Positions 24,570 through 35,400 of a DNA stretch of 64,000 nucleotides are shown in pieces. Location of the stretch: contig OX485806.1 of NCBI GenBank assembly GCA_950295325.1, forward strand, positions 11,162,001 through 11,226,000. The letters run 5' to 3'. Origin of the DNA: Polytrichum commune. Taxonomy: Eukaryota > Streptophyta > Polytrichopsida > Polytrichales > Polytrichaceae. Under the pieces are notes generated by a model. It was not told the origin of the DNA. It worked only from the letters and a program-made list of their open reading frames with translations, and searched no databases. The position numbers and the translations under genes were made by a program. Every line of letters starts with the position of its first letter. The first letter of the stretch is position 1.

Positions 24570-25555
24570 CTGGTTAGAGCTCATGTCAAACTACATGGGT
24601 CCTACTCTGCCAAGCCACAACCCCATCATAATCAAAATTTTCTGATCCTAGCCGAAAATTGTTGCCCGCAATCCCCCCGGCCCCCCGCCCCAACTTCCAC
24701 AGAAATTGCCCTTGCATTCTTGAAGGCCGCTTGCCCACAAAACCCATATTGAGTGCACTTCACCTGTATGGTCCAACATTCTATATATATGTATGTATTC
24801 ACTTCCCCGTAATAAATAAGCAATTGATTGGGATTTCATTCCCAAAGTAGAACCATCAATAAAACATGTAATTAACTTGGAAGTCAAGAATGTCACAAAA
24901 TCCTCATTGGCATTGAGGACCTTAGAATTTATGTGACTCACCATTTGAAAGGGTTTTTGTTGTTCTATAATGAAACTTAAATTAGTGTGTTTAATTGAAC
25001 ACATTCAAACTAACTATGTGTGATTAAGTTTAATTAAGCATATTAAGCCTAATTGAATGTAATGAACCTAATTAAGCCTAAATAAGACTAATTGAATAAA
25101 ATATTATGCTTACCAAAGTAATTTACCTAATTCAATCTGAAATGCACTTACTTGAATTAATTTAAGTTTCATTTTGGAACGACAAAGAAACTTTCAAATG
25201 GTAATTGTCACATAACTTATAAGGTCCTCAATACTAATGAGGATTTTGTAATATTTGTGACTTCCAAGTTAATTACATATTTTATTGACAGTTCCACTTC
25301 AAGAATGAAATCCCAATCAATTGCTTATTTACTAGGGGGTAGTGAACAAATATATTGGATTGTGGACCTTGAAGGTGAAGTGCATTCAATATGAGTTTTG
25401 TGAATAAGCGGCCTTCAAGAATGCAAGAGCAATTTGTTTTTTAAGTCAGGGCAGGGCGGGCAACAATTTTTGGTCGGGATCAAAAAAAATTGAATATGAT
25501 GGGGTCATGGCTTGGCAAAGCAGGGCCCATGCAGATGGTGTGAGCTCTAGCCCCA
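24570..25555. mobile_element. Long fold-back element, diverged copy
   Basis: The left arm starts near GCTGGTTAGAGCTCATGTC. The right arm ends near GAGCTCTAGCCCCAGC. The arms (about 430 bp each) pair through GCCAAGCCAC-ACCCCATCAT, AAAATTGTTGCCCGC, GAAGGCCGCTTG, CATATTGAGTGCACTTCA, AAGCAATTGATTGGGATTTC and ACATGTAATTAACTTGGAAG. The centre (about 25000-25140) is AT-rich, with repeated AATTAAGCCTAA-like words. Arms differ by many substitutions, so the copy is old. It has no transposase. It is the same family as 28950-30013 and 31386-31700. Confidence 0.75.
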
Positions 25556-25724
25556 GCTTGCAACTCTGAATCACCGATGCAAAACCCCTCAAACCATTGT
25601 GCTCAATGTGTTTGAAACCATGCATTCTATTTATGTAGTGGAATTTATTGATGGAACAAACCTACAAAGTAGCATGTGTTGGACCTTCAATTTGAAAAGC
25701 AGCTAGTACTATATATGACCTGAG

Positions 25725-26500
25725 ATTTTATTGTGGGCACTTCCAACTCCAAATCCAATATTGGTTTTCTAATGGATTGGGAATGTCACATCCAGTTAGC
25801 AATTGTGAATCATGAAGATTGTCATTTTCAAGTTTTAGAATCAGGGATGGGATGGAGCAGCTATAAGAGGTCAAAGTGAAATGTCTCTTTCTCTTTAAGT
25901 GACCACATAAGAGTTAACCTTAAACTACCTCTCAAAAACCCACATTTGGGTAGGGAGCTCCAGGCCTCCCCACTTTTGACATTCTATAATGTTTAAGGAG
26001 TGTTGAAGTGGTGTCAGAACCCTAAATTTTCAAATTGGTCATATGAAGGGGAGACATTCGACTTTGGCCAAAAGATGGCTCTATAAAAATGAATTCCGTA
26101 GCAAACTTTTGATGGCACCTAAAATGGCACTCTCGAACATCTGGCGAGAAGTGTGTTTTGTGACAAATGTCAAATGCCTTCCTTTCATTTCACCAAAATT
26201 TGGGGTTCTGAAACATTATAAAATATCAAAAGTGGGGAGGAACTCCTCAGCAAAACATGAGTGAGAGACTTTCATGTTAACTCAATAGCCCTCTCAAAGT
26301 TGTCAACTATCAAGCCTAGAATGCATATCACAGTTTGAACACATAGTCCAATCTCATCAAAACACGTCTTTTTGGTGTCCTTTTATAACGACAAGCCTTC
26401 CTATTTTTTACCACTCAAATATAGATGTCCCATTAAGAAGAGTGACCACATAAGGCCCACTAAGTACCTTATAATAGTTACTACCTTCAAGTACGTTTTT
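25725..26500 (+). repeat. Dispersed repeat family B, copy 2, interrupted
   Basis: The left half (25725-25925) has TTGTGGGCACTTCCAACTCC, AATTGTGAATCATGAAGATT and CTTTCTCTTTAAGTGACCAC. The right half (26275-26500) has CCCTCTCAAAGTTGTC, GAACACATAGTCCAATCTCA and CCACTCAAATATAGATGTCC. About 300 bp between them belong to another element. Confidence 0.6.
25953..26247. mobile_element. MITE nested in family B copy
   Basis: The left end GGAGCTCC-GGCCTCCCCACTTTTGA, with CATTCTATAATGTTT, pairs with the right end GAAACATTATAAAATATC, then AAAAGTGGGGAGGAACTCC. Arms are about 40 bp. It splits the family B repeat, so it inserted later. The internal short open frame has no known domain. Confidence 0.55.
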
Positions 26501-27502
26501 AACAAACTGACACTTAAACCTTTTCGCTGGAAGATTCAACTAGGTTTGAGTTTTCGCCACGACCAAACACATTAACCCAACATCACCTGCTTACTTTCAT
26601 CATGAAGGCCATTTCAAATATCCATCACCACACAAATGTATCTTGGAATATGCTTGAAAAATGTTGAGAAATATTCTTCTTTAAATTGTCTTTTCTCATA
26701 GATATGCAAATTGTGAAGAATCTCTAGAATTTTGAATTATTTTAAAACACATACACACACAAAACAAACAACCAAAACTATCAAAATATGTCAAATTGTT
26801 CTTATGCAATCTCTAGACATTTGTAGACTTGTTTCTAGAAATGAGTCTCTTACTGTTTACTAAGGAGATCCAATATTGTTGGATTGGTAGGTGAACATTA
26901 CCACAAAATTAGTCATCGCATTATTTAGCAGGTTGAGCTTATTGTGTGAGGCTCCCAAATACCTTGTTGTTTGTGCTCAAATCGCCCTCTCAATATTCTT
27001 GACATCTACATTGCTCAGCCTGAGCCTCATAGAAGAGATGCAATTGGTGCATACATCTACAGTTTTCCTTGAAGAGAGGAAGCAGATCCAAGGCTCTTGT
27101 CCTCCCAAAATTGTTTATCTACAATGAATCATGTAGGTGGTATCCCAGAATACAAAAGAGGACACATTCATTGTGCTTAGTAATGTTATAGTCTAATTGC
27201 GGGTGAAAGTCTTCAATCAAATAAGGGCATTGTTCACCTTTTGTGGAATGCTTCTTACACCGGCTCATAAGGCATTATAGCATAATAATTGAATTTGATG
27301 TCAATTTTTTGACAAAATATTCAAGTCAAAATATCATAAAATGCATTGTGATCATCACAATATTTAGCAAGTAATTCATGTCCTATGGTCCTTTTGAATC
27401 ATAGGGGGACTCATGCTCCAAACAAACATGCATAATGTTTTGATTCATATCATTTTGATTTCAATTTGAGAGCCCAACTTGGGTGTGACTAAAAGGTAGA
27501 CA
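26501..27502. other. Intergenic, no recognised gene
   Basis: AT-rich. Nothing recognised on either strand. Confidence 0.4.
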
Positions 27503-27600
27503 TACCTTATTCCAACATAGCAAGAAGATGGACACTCGTAATTGAGTGGTATGTGGTTAGGTGTGGATCTAAGTACATACACCAAAAAGACACATTACAA
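27503..27600 (+). repeat. Dispersed repeat family A, truncated copy
   Basis: Only the first ~100 bp are present: TTCCAACATAGCAAGAAGAT, GAGTGGTATGTGGTTAGGTG, then TGGATCTAAG and CACCAAAAAGACACAT. It then breaks into unrelated sequence. Confidence 0.55.
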
Positions 27601-27889
27601 GAAATCATGTCCAAATGAGCCTTGTAGGGTAGTTGATATTGTAGTTGAAATGGTCAACAGTAGCCAGTTTGTGCAATATCGGGTGTAGTCTTGATGATGA
27701 AGTCGAAAGGTCGGTGTTATGGTGGTGTTCAATGTTTTAGTGACATAGAGTGATGTTAGGGTGATTGTCTTCATTGTGGGTGATGCATACCAAATGCCAA
27801 ATACACCAATGAAAGGTGAATGTATTGAGTTTGGAGTGCACCTCTCCACCCCATCATGGGCGGTGATACAGGTTTACGAAGCTTATGTA

Positions 27890-28120
27890 TAGGTGTTGCT
27901 TGGTGGATGTTGGGTGGATCATGGGTGTTACTGGGTTGGTGTTGGCTGATTCTTGGGTGCTACTTGGTGGATAGTAAATGAATCATGGGTGCTACCTGGG
28001 GTTGGAAATAGGTGGATCTTGGGTGTTGCTTGGTGGATGTTGGGTAAATTGTAAGTGTTATCGGGTTAGTGTTTGGTTGTTGTTGGGTTGGGTATTGGTG
28101 GGAGTCATGGTGTAGGGTGG
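27890..28120. repeat. GT-rich degenerate repeat
   Basis: The phrase GTTGCTTGGTGGATGTTGGGT occurs near 27893 and 28024. Shorter GGGTGTTAC/GCTACTTGG words fill the gap. The + strand is G/T-rich. No coding meaning is apparent. Confidence 0.5.
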
Positions 28121-28326
28121 TTTTGGGTAACACATGATAATTAATAATTATTTTATACATAGATTACGAAATACAAAAGAAATGTGATTTTAACTAGATC
28201 ATTTACATGTGACAACCATCAACATGCAACATTGGGCTTGTGTTGCTTCATTTGCATTCAAGCCCTTGAAATTATTTAGTTATATATGTTAACCTTCAAA
28301 AAATCTATAAAAATATAACACTTATG

Positions 28327-28850
28327 CTTCAAAATATGTATCAAACAATCAACATCAGCACAAACTTGATTTCCTACATCTTCAAAAAACCAAAACTAAT
28401 AAAAACACAGCATTTGCACTTCAAAATATGCATCAAACATTCAACATCAACACACATTTAACCTCCTACACCTTCAAGAAAACCAAAAACCACAAAACAA
28501 TAGCACTTGAGGTTCAAAATATGCCTCAAACATTCAGAATCAACACGTATTTGACCTCCTACACCTTCCAAAGACCAAAACCTACAAAAATACATCTCCC
28601 GGGATTCAAAATATGTATCAACAATTGAACATCGGCACTCGTTTGACGTCTTACTCCTCCAAAAAACCACAATCCTCAAGACTAAAGCACTTGAGCTTCA
28701 AAATATGCCTCAAACATTCAAAATCAACCTATGACCCCCCACACCTTCCAAAGACCACAACCCACAAAATACTAGCACTTGGGCTCCAAAATATGCATGA
28801 ACAATTGAACATCATCACACATTTGGCCTCCAAAATCAAATCTAAAGAAC
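28327..28850. repeat. Minisatellite, six units of about 92 bp
   Basis: Units begin with (C/G/A)TTCAAAATATG near 28327, 28419, 28511, 28603, 28695 and 28784: steps of 92, 92, 92, 92 and 89. Each also carries CATTCA-AATCA-CAC, CCTCCTACACCTTC and an A/C-rich tail ending in AGCACTTGA. The period is not a multiple of three, so the open frames across it do not indicate a repeated protein. Confidence 0.8.
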
Positions 28851-28949
28851 CAAACAAACGCAAATTTTAATTTAAAAAATTAAAGTTACCTTGAAGATGA
28901 TCACTACGATCAAGAGCACAAACAATATGTGTATCACCGGGAAGAGGGG

Positions 28950-30013
28950 GGCTAGGGTGAACCAGCAGGTACACTCGTACCTTCGGGGGATGAAGGCCTC
29001 GCGGATGACACTGAAAACTTCATCCTTCTTTATGGGGAAGCCCGCTTGACTACAAATCCCATATTGAGTGCACTTCGCCTTCAAGGTCTAAAATCCAATA
29101 TATATGTGCACTTCCAATTAGTAAATAAGCAATTCATTGGGATTTCATTCCGGAAGTGAAACCATCAATGAAGCATGTAATCAACTTGGAGGTCAAATAA
29201 AATTACAAAATCCTCATTAACATTGAGGTTATATTTTTTTTGACTTACCATTTGAAATTCTCTTTGTCATTCTAAAATGACACTTAAATTTAGTGTGCTG
29301 ATTTAGTATGTATATTTTATAATATTTTAATAACGCCGCCTACTTTCACAAGTATTCATAAATAAATAAATAAACTACTGGAATTAATTAATTAAATAAA
29401 TGTAATTACTGGAATTAATTAATTAATTTAATTGCTGAAATGAATTACTGGAATGTATTGGTTCAGTTAATTAAACATTATAATTAATTAGTCTTACTTT
29501 ATTTGGTAAGCACACTTTTCTGATTTATTTGGGCTTAAATAGGATTCATCAGAATTAATTAGACTTAATGACATTAAATCACACTTAATTGGTTTGAATG
29601 TGTATGAATACTTGTGAAAGTAGGCGGCGTTATTAAAATATTATAAAATATACATACTAAATCAGCACACTAAATTTAAGTGTCATTTTAGAATGACAAA
29701 GAGAATTTCAAATGGTAAGTCAAAAAAAATATAACCTCAATGTTAATGAGGATTTTGTAATTTTATTTGACCTCCAAGTTGATTACATGCTTCATTGATG
29801 GTTTCACTTCCGGAATGAAATCCCAATGAATTGCTTATTTACTAATTGGAAGTGCACATATATATTGGATTTTAGACCTTGAAGGCGAAGTGCACTCAAT
29901 ATGGGATTTGTAGTCAAGCGGGCTTCCTCATAAAGAAGGATGAAGTTTTCAGTGTCATCCGCGAGGCCTTCATCCCCCGAAGGTACGAGTGTACCTACTG
30001 GTTCACCCTAGCC
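28950..30013. mobile_element. Long fold-back element with near-identical 411-bp arms
   Basis: The left arm is 28950-29360, the right arm 29603-30013, and the spacer 242 bp of AT-rich sequence. Reading the arms against each other I saw only isolated mismatches (for example CCAGCAGG against CCAGTAGG, and TATGGGGAAG against TATGAGGAAG). The inner ~320 bp of each arm is homologous to the arms at 24570-25555 and to 31386-31700. The outer ~90 bp is different, GC-richer sequence found in both arms. It contains GGTACACTCGTACCTTCGGG and GGCCTCGCGGATGACACTG. No transposase is present. Transcribed through, it would form a long double-stranded RNA. Confidence 0.85.
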
Positions 30014-30149
30014 AAAGAGGGGAGGGAGGGAGAATAATAACAATAAAGGGGAATGAGATAGATGATGGCAATGACGTTTAAGTTTTAGGGTTTGGGGTTT
30101 AGATGTTGAAGTTATCTTTAATAGGCCATGGCATAGGATGCCACCATCT

Positions 30150-30560
30150 ACCAGCCAAGGAGAGATGGCATCCACTCAAGAAAAGGTCAACAAAGTCTTG
30201 AAAAACATACATGCAGAGGGTAACAACCACACCTAGAAATGGTGAACGGCAGCCCACACAGGGTAGCCATCAAGACCAATACAAATTGCAACCAAGAAAT
30301 GGCAATCCCTTGGTCACCTTCCACCAAATGAGTGTACCCAACCACAAATGGCTATTGAAGTGCTACCAAAGTGCTACCGAAACGGCAATGCCTAACCAAA
30401 AAGGTTGACATTGCAACCAAATCAACCAAAAACTAGGTCAAACCCGAAATGGGTTATCATCACTCACATTCCAATAGAAACGGCAATCAAAATGGCGGTT
30501 TCAATGAGAACAACAGTGGACATGATCACTACCAGGCATGTGGCACAAGGTTGATTTGGA
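30150..30560 (+). pseudogene. Degenerate Asn/Gln-rich open frame remnant
   Basis: Around 30163 a frame begins MASTQEKVNKVLKNIHAEGN and soon hits a stop. A shifted frame continues (30211-30408) with RNGERQPTQGSHQDQYKLQP, and another at about 30460-30560 with NRNGNQNGGFNENNSGHDHY. Together they look like a decayed N/Q-rich coding region, perhaps from a transposon. No family is recognised. Confidence 0.22.
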
Positions 30561-30569
30561 TATGATTAC

Positions 30570-30850
30570 CTCTAGTGACATGTGTTTGAAAGAGACTGGA
30601 CCGCATGCTCAAATATGCTAGCCATTCTAGGCCCAATAGTCAACATGATTGGGGGGGAGAACCTATATGACCACTTAATGAGCATGAGAATCTTCACTTT
30701 GACAATGAATGAGATATTTACATGAATTCCGATTATTATGATTCGAATGGCTACGGGCACAATTTGGATTTGCTAATCATCTCACACTAATTTTGTGCTT
30801 CATATCCTATGAGAAATGGGTGTGGAGAGAAAAGTAATCAAATAACACAT
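30570..30850 (+). repeat. Dispersed repeat family A, copy 3
   Basis: It contains ACATGTGTTTGAAAGAGACT, GCTAGCCATTCTAGGC, ACCTATATGACCACTTAATG, CATGAGAATCTTCACTTTGA and CATATCCTATGAGAAATGGG. It lacks the first ~100 bp of the unit. Confidence 0.7.
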
Positions 30851-31385
30851 GTGTATCTTAGATACATAAAAAAAAGAACAAGTCCATGAAACTAAATAAT
30901 GATATATGTTTATGCTACCCATCTTTTGCATGGAATAAAGTGCTTCTTGAGCAGCCTATTGTGACTTTCTTATACCTCATGATTGTGAGGATTTGGAGCT
31001 CAAGAGACATGTCCGACGGCTGGGGATTCGTGGCACTCATGTATTCTCATTAGTGAGAATTCATTCATCTTCACAGATGAGATGAACCACTTTAGACACT
31101 TCCATACGTCGTCAGCTTCTTGTCTCAAGGGTTTCAAAAATACCAAGTTTTAGTAGTTTTAAAAATCCTAGTCTAATCTAATACTTAAGGCATCAATATA
31201 CAGGGGTATAGACATAAAAAAAAAATGCCTCATATAGAAGCAAGTGGGGGCATCATGTGTTGCCAACCTATCACTACTAATCCGGTTATTTTTAAGAAAA
31301 ATTAATATGGGCGGACGTTAAATACCCCCTCACGAACTTTCGGAGGTATCAAATCCGGGTTGGGGCAACCCTTAGAAATTTTCTA
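30851..31385. other. Intergenic, no recognised gene
   Basis: Nothing recognised. Confidence 0.4.
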
Positions 31386-31700
31386 AACCCGACCGAAAAT
31401 TGTTGTCCGCCTTGCCCAACTTCGAAAAAAACATTGCCCTTGCATTCTTGAAGGCCGCTTGACTACAAATCCCATATTGAGTGCACTTCACCTTCAAAGT
31501 CTAAAATCCAATATATATGTGCACTTCCAATTAGCAAATAAGCAATTGATTGGGATTTCATTTCGGAAGTGAAACCATCAATGAAGCACGTAATTAACTT
31601 GGAGGTCAAAAACATTTCAAAATCCTCATTAACATTGAGGTTATAATTTTGTGACTTACCATTTAAAATTATGTCATTCTAATGATAGATTAGTGTGTTC
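31386..31700 (+). mobile_element. Solo arm of the fold-back family
   Basis: It runs ACCCGACCGAAAATTGTTGT, then GCATTCTTGAAGGCCGCTTG, ACTACAAATCCCATATTGAG, AATCCAATATATATGTGCAC and TCATTTCGGAAGTGAAACC. These follow the left arms of the two other copies. No matching inverted arm was found in the next several kb. Confidence 0.7.
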
Positions 31701-32498
31701 AAGAATTGTATTCATTTCAAAGCTGAGCAGAAAGAAATGAAAAAATACAATTTTTCCTACCTGCTCCTAACTTATAGATTGAGAGCCAATTCATAGCATT
31801 GTAAGGACAAAACTAGAAGCTCAACAACCAGCAAGCACAATTTGTATGTTGGGAAGTACCAAAGCATGATCCAAGGCATTTCAGGTTGAAGCCCGGGTTA
31901 AATACCACACAGCAGTGCTTAGTCACTCAGAACCCTATAAAATTTCCTTGGAGGTAGATGGGACTTCACAATTTACAAATTGGCTGGGAGGCGCATACCA
32001 AACCAATTTGTCTGTAATAGACTCACTTGAAGAGTATAGGAAATTAAAAAAAAGCATTTAAACCTGTAAAATTCGCTGAAAGGTACCTTGTGTAGACCAC
32101 AAATGCTAAGAAATATACTAAGAAAAGGTTCCTCATGAACTACAAGATGTGATCGAACAAAAGGAAAAGGGATCATTAACTCATGTTATCAGATTCAAAG
32201 ACTGATAAATAAGAGAGAAAACAAAAGCAAACCGTAACGTGTGCTAAATTGTTTGTAACGAGCATAATACTGTTTGGAACAATTACTAAATTTACCTTGG
32301 GAACATCCTCAAACTGCAATCTTTCCGATCAAAAGAAGAGGACTCATCGATGTCTTAAAACATCTCTCGCACTCTACGCCTTTCTCTATGTCTACAACCC
32401 GGATGGCCGCCATTGCTGCAGAGGATGCCGCTGGGACAAAAATGGCCAACGATATACAACTTGGCAGCCTTCACATGACTAATACAATTGTAGGATCC
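31701..32498 (-). other. 3' flank of eIF4E
   Basis: The part next to 32499 is likely the eIF4E 3' UTR. No other gene is seen. Confidence 0.4.
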
Positions 32499-35400
32499 CT
32501 ATACAGTGTATCTGTTCTTGGCACCCTTGTCCTGCCTTTTTGCATCATCCTGTTCAGCCAAATCAAGGTGTCAATGAGTAAAAGGAGGCTCAATTTGACA
32601 CAGTGCCAGGACCCAATTCTCAGACCTGAGACATAATTGAATAGCAACCTTATGATACAATGACCTACTTCACAATATTATTTTTAAGGCATTACATACA
32701 GAAACTAATGAACCCACATAAGAACTGTTTCTTCTGCAAGGTCAAAGAACACCAAATAGCTCCCTTATTGACCCTAGAGATCCGAGAGAGAACAGAGGAC
32801 AAATATATAAAATACACAACAGGGCGGAAAATCTAGTAACAAGTGCTCCAGAGCTAATCCATGGGTAGGCAGATCTCTATAATTTACTACTCTGCTCACC
32901 AATCTCCAATCTTAGAGGAAAACAAGAGAACAGAAATCAAGCACATTGGACCCAGACAAAAAAAGCACAGTACAGAAATGCTTCTGCGAAGAGCCTGAGC
33001 TGGTAGGTGGGAGGGCAGATTAGGATGTTGCAACTTACATGGAAAACATAGCCAAGCTTGTCATTGTAGTCCAGAACGTCCTTCCATTGCTTACCAATGC
33101 TCACCTGCAATGCCACATATAACACAATATGAGTTGAGATTCTACACCTATTTAGTAAGCACAGCTCAGGCAGCTCACAAAAGCTGCTTATGCAATTCTT
33201 TTCTTAAATATTAGACCACTGACACTGACTGGAGAAGTAGATGGTGACATTAAACGATGAACTGTTCTTCAAAGATGACACTGTACCAGACTCAGAGCAG
33301 CCTTCACAAATGGATTCATGAAGTGGCTCAAAATATTACAATTCATAAAAAGAATACCTCAAAATAAAACCCAAACCTCTTTAAAAATTTCTTAACAGAC
33401 AGACAAGGTATTGCAATAGACTACATGCCCACAGCAATGATACAGTGAGAGGAGGGATGAATGCAAGAAAGAGCAGTTGATAAATACAAAAGATTAAGAG
33501 ACTATATATCCAGATTATTGGAAACCACTAGAACACAAATTCAAGTGGAGAAAACCAAGAAATGGAAATCCGTGTAGCAAGTAAAAAATTGTCTGGATCT
33601 GATTACTACAGAACCACCAGAGTAACCTTGCAACTTTTACCAAAGCTGCCAACTACAACAGAGAAGAGAGTTGACTGTATATATCCAGATTATTAGAAAC
33701 CACTAGAACACAAATTCAAGTGGAGAAAACCAAGAAATGGAAATCCGTGTAGCAAGTAAAAAATTGTCTGGATCTGATTACTACAGAACCACCAGAGTAA
33801 CCTTGCAACTTTTACCAAAGCTGCCAACTACAACAGAGAAGAGAGTTGACTGTATATATCCAGATTATTAAGAACCACTAGAACACAAATTCAAGTGGAG
33901 AAAACCAAGAAATGGAAATCCGTGTAGCAAGTAAAAAATTGTCTCGATCTGATTACTACAGAACCACCAGAGTAACCTTGCATCTATAATTGAAGTGTAG
34001 TTTCACAAATCCTAAGTATCTTTTGATTGCTTCTAAGATGACATCTGCAATGAGTAACGTCAGAACCAAGACAAAATTTAACTCCCAAGGGACACCTCCA
34101 CCTTGTTAGTCTCGCCGTTCTAAAGAGGGCATTTATATTTGGTCCCTCAATAACTCTTTGTCTACTTCCAGAGAATACAAGGCTTCTTAGGTCATTAAAG
34201 CATGTAATATAAAATAGAAACACCTGTCCTCTTCCAGCCTCCTACACTTAAATGATGACAGAAGTGTGAGAATAGAGCATGTTGCACACCTGAGCAGCCT
34301 CATTGGATGCTGTTTTTGTCCAGATAGCAATCTTGTCTTGTGCCCTTCTGACACTCACAACTGCTCCACAAATCTCATCACTCTCCTCGAACTGCTCTCC
34401 AATCATGGCGAGCAACTGTATTTACACAGTACAACTAATCAGATGCAAAATATCAAAAAAGCAAGGGATGGCTGCAAAACCACCTGAACAAACCAATTCA
34501 ACTATAAATGCATCGTGCAAAAGTAGATGTGACGCTCATGTGCATTACGAACAAGGAGCTTTCAGAACAAAGAGGCTTGGATAGGAAAAGAGGACTTACA
34601 GTGTGCAGCCAGTAAGTATCAAGAGCAGCCTTCCCACCACCACTTCTGAGAGGTTGAGCAGTCCACTTGCCACCATGGGCACACTTTGGGTCCTCCCACT
34701 TGGGCTCAATTCCAGCCTTGAAGCAGTGGAAATCAACACCTGCAATCAACTTGCTAGGTTGCAGTACATTATTGTACAGGCTGCAGACAACGAAGGTGAA
34801 AACCCATATCAGGATACTCCACACGAATCAAAGAAAAGGATAAAATAGGAAGAATAAGTTCAATAACACTGCAACTTCGCTGAGCTGCCCTTTCTCATGC
34901 AAGCGCTCCATCACACGTGATACAGACCTCTATCATAATTATGTTTCACACATGACCTTGGGTTATTCAAACAATTAAGAAAACAGTAAGTCAGGTCCAC
35001 AGACCTACTATGAACATAGATCAATTAATGGAGACAGCAACAACCAGAAGCCTCACACAATGCACCTTGTCTTAGTACAGTACAATGTACTGACGTTCAT
35101 AGGCCCCGCTACGTTGCCACTATCACATACGCATCAAGGCCTAAGGTATTCTGACAAAAAAAGAACATATAGAGCAGAGAAGCACAAGGAAGCAGCTACG
35201 GCCAAGCTATCCACCTCTACACAGGGAGCTATATTCATATCCTTCCTCAAGATGCAGAGAATGCACTACAGGAACCGACATCACTACCACAATCCAAAAA
35301 TACCATGATCAAAAAGGGATTCTTCTACACATCTTTGCTATTTTAGCTAAAATCCTCTCAAAAATCCAGTACAGATGGGAAACGAAGTCAATCCTTAGGA

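Noticed and set aside
28458-28870. Repeated-looking peptides across the 92-bp array
   Set aside because: The period is not divisible by three and the frames differ between units.
30080-30105. TTTAGGGTTTGGGGTTTAG, telomere-like
   Set aside because: Only two or three imperfect TTTAGGG-like words, not an array.
34266-34848. Plus-strand open frames across 34.3-34.8 kb
   Set aside because: They are antisense shadows of eIF4E exons 2 and 3.
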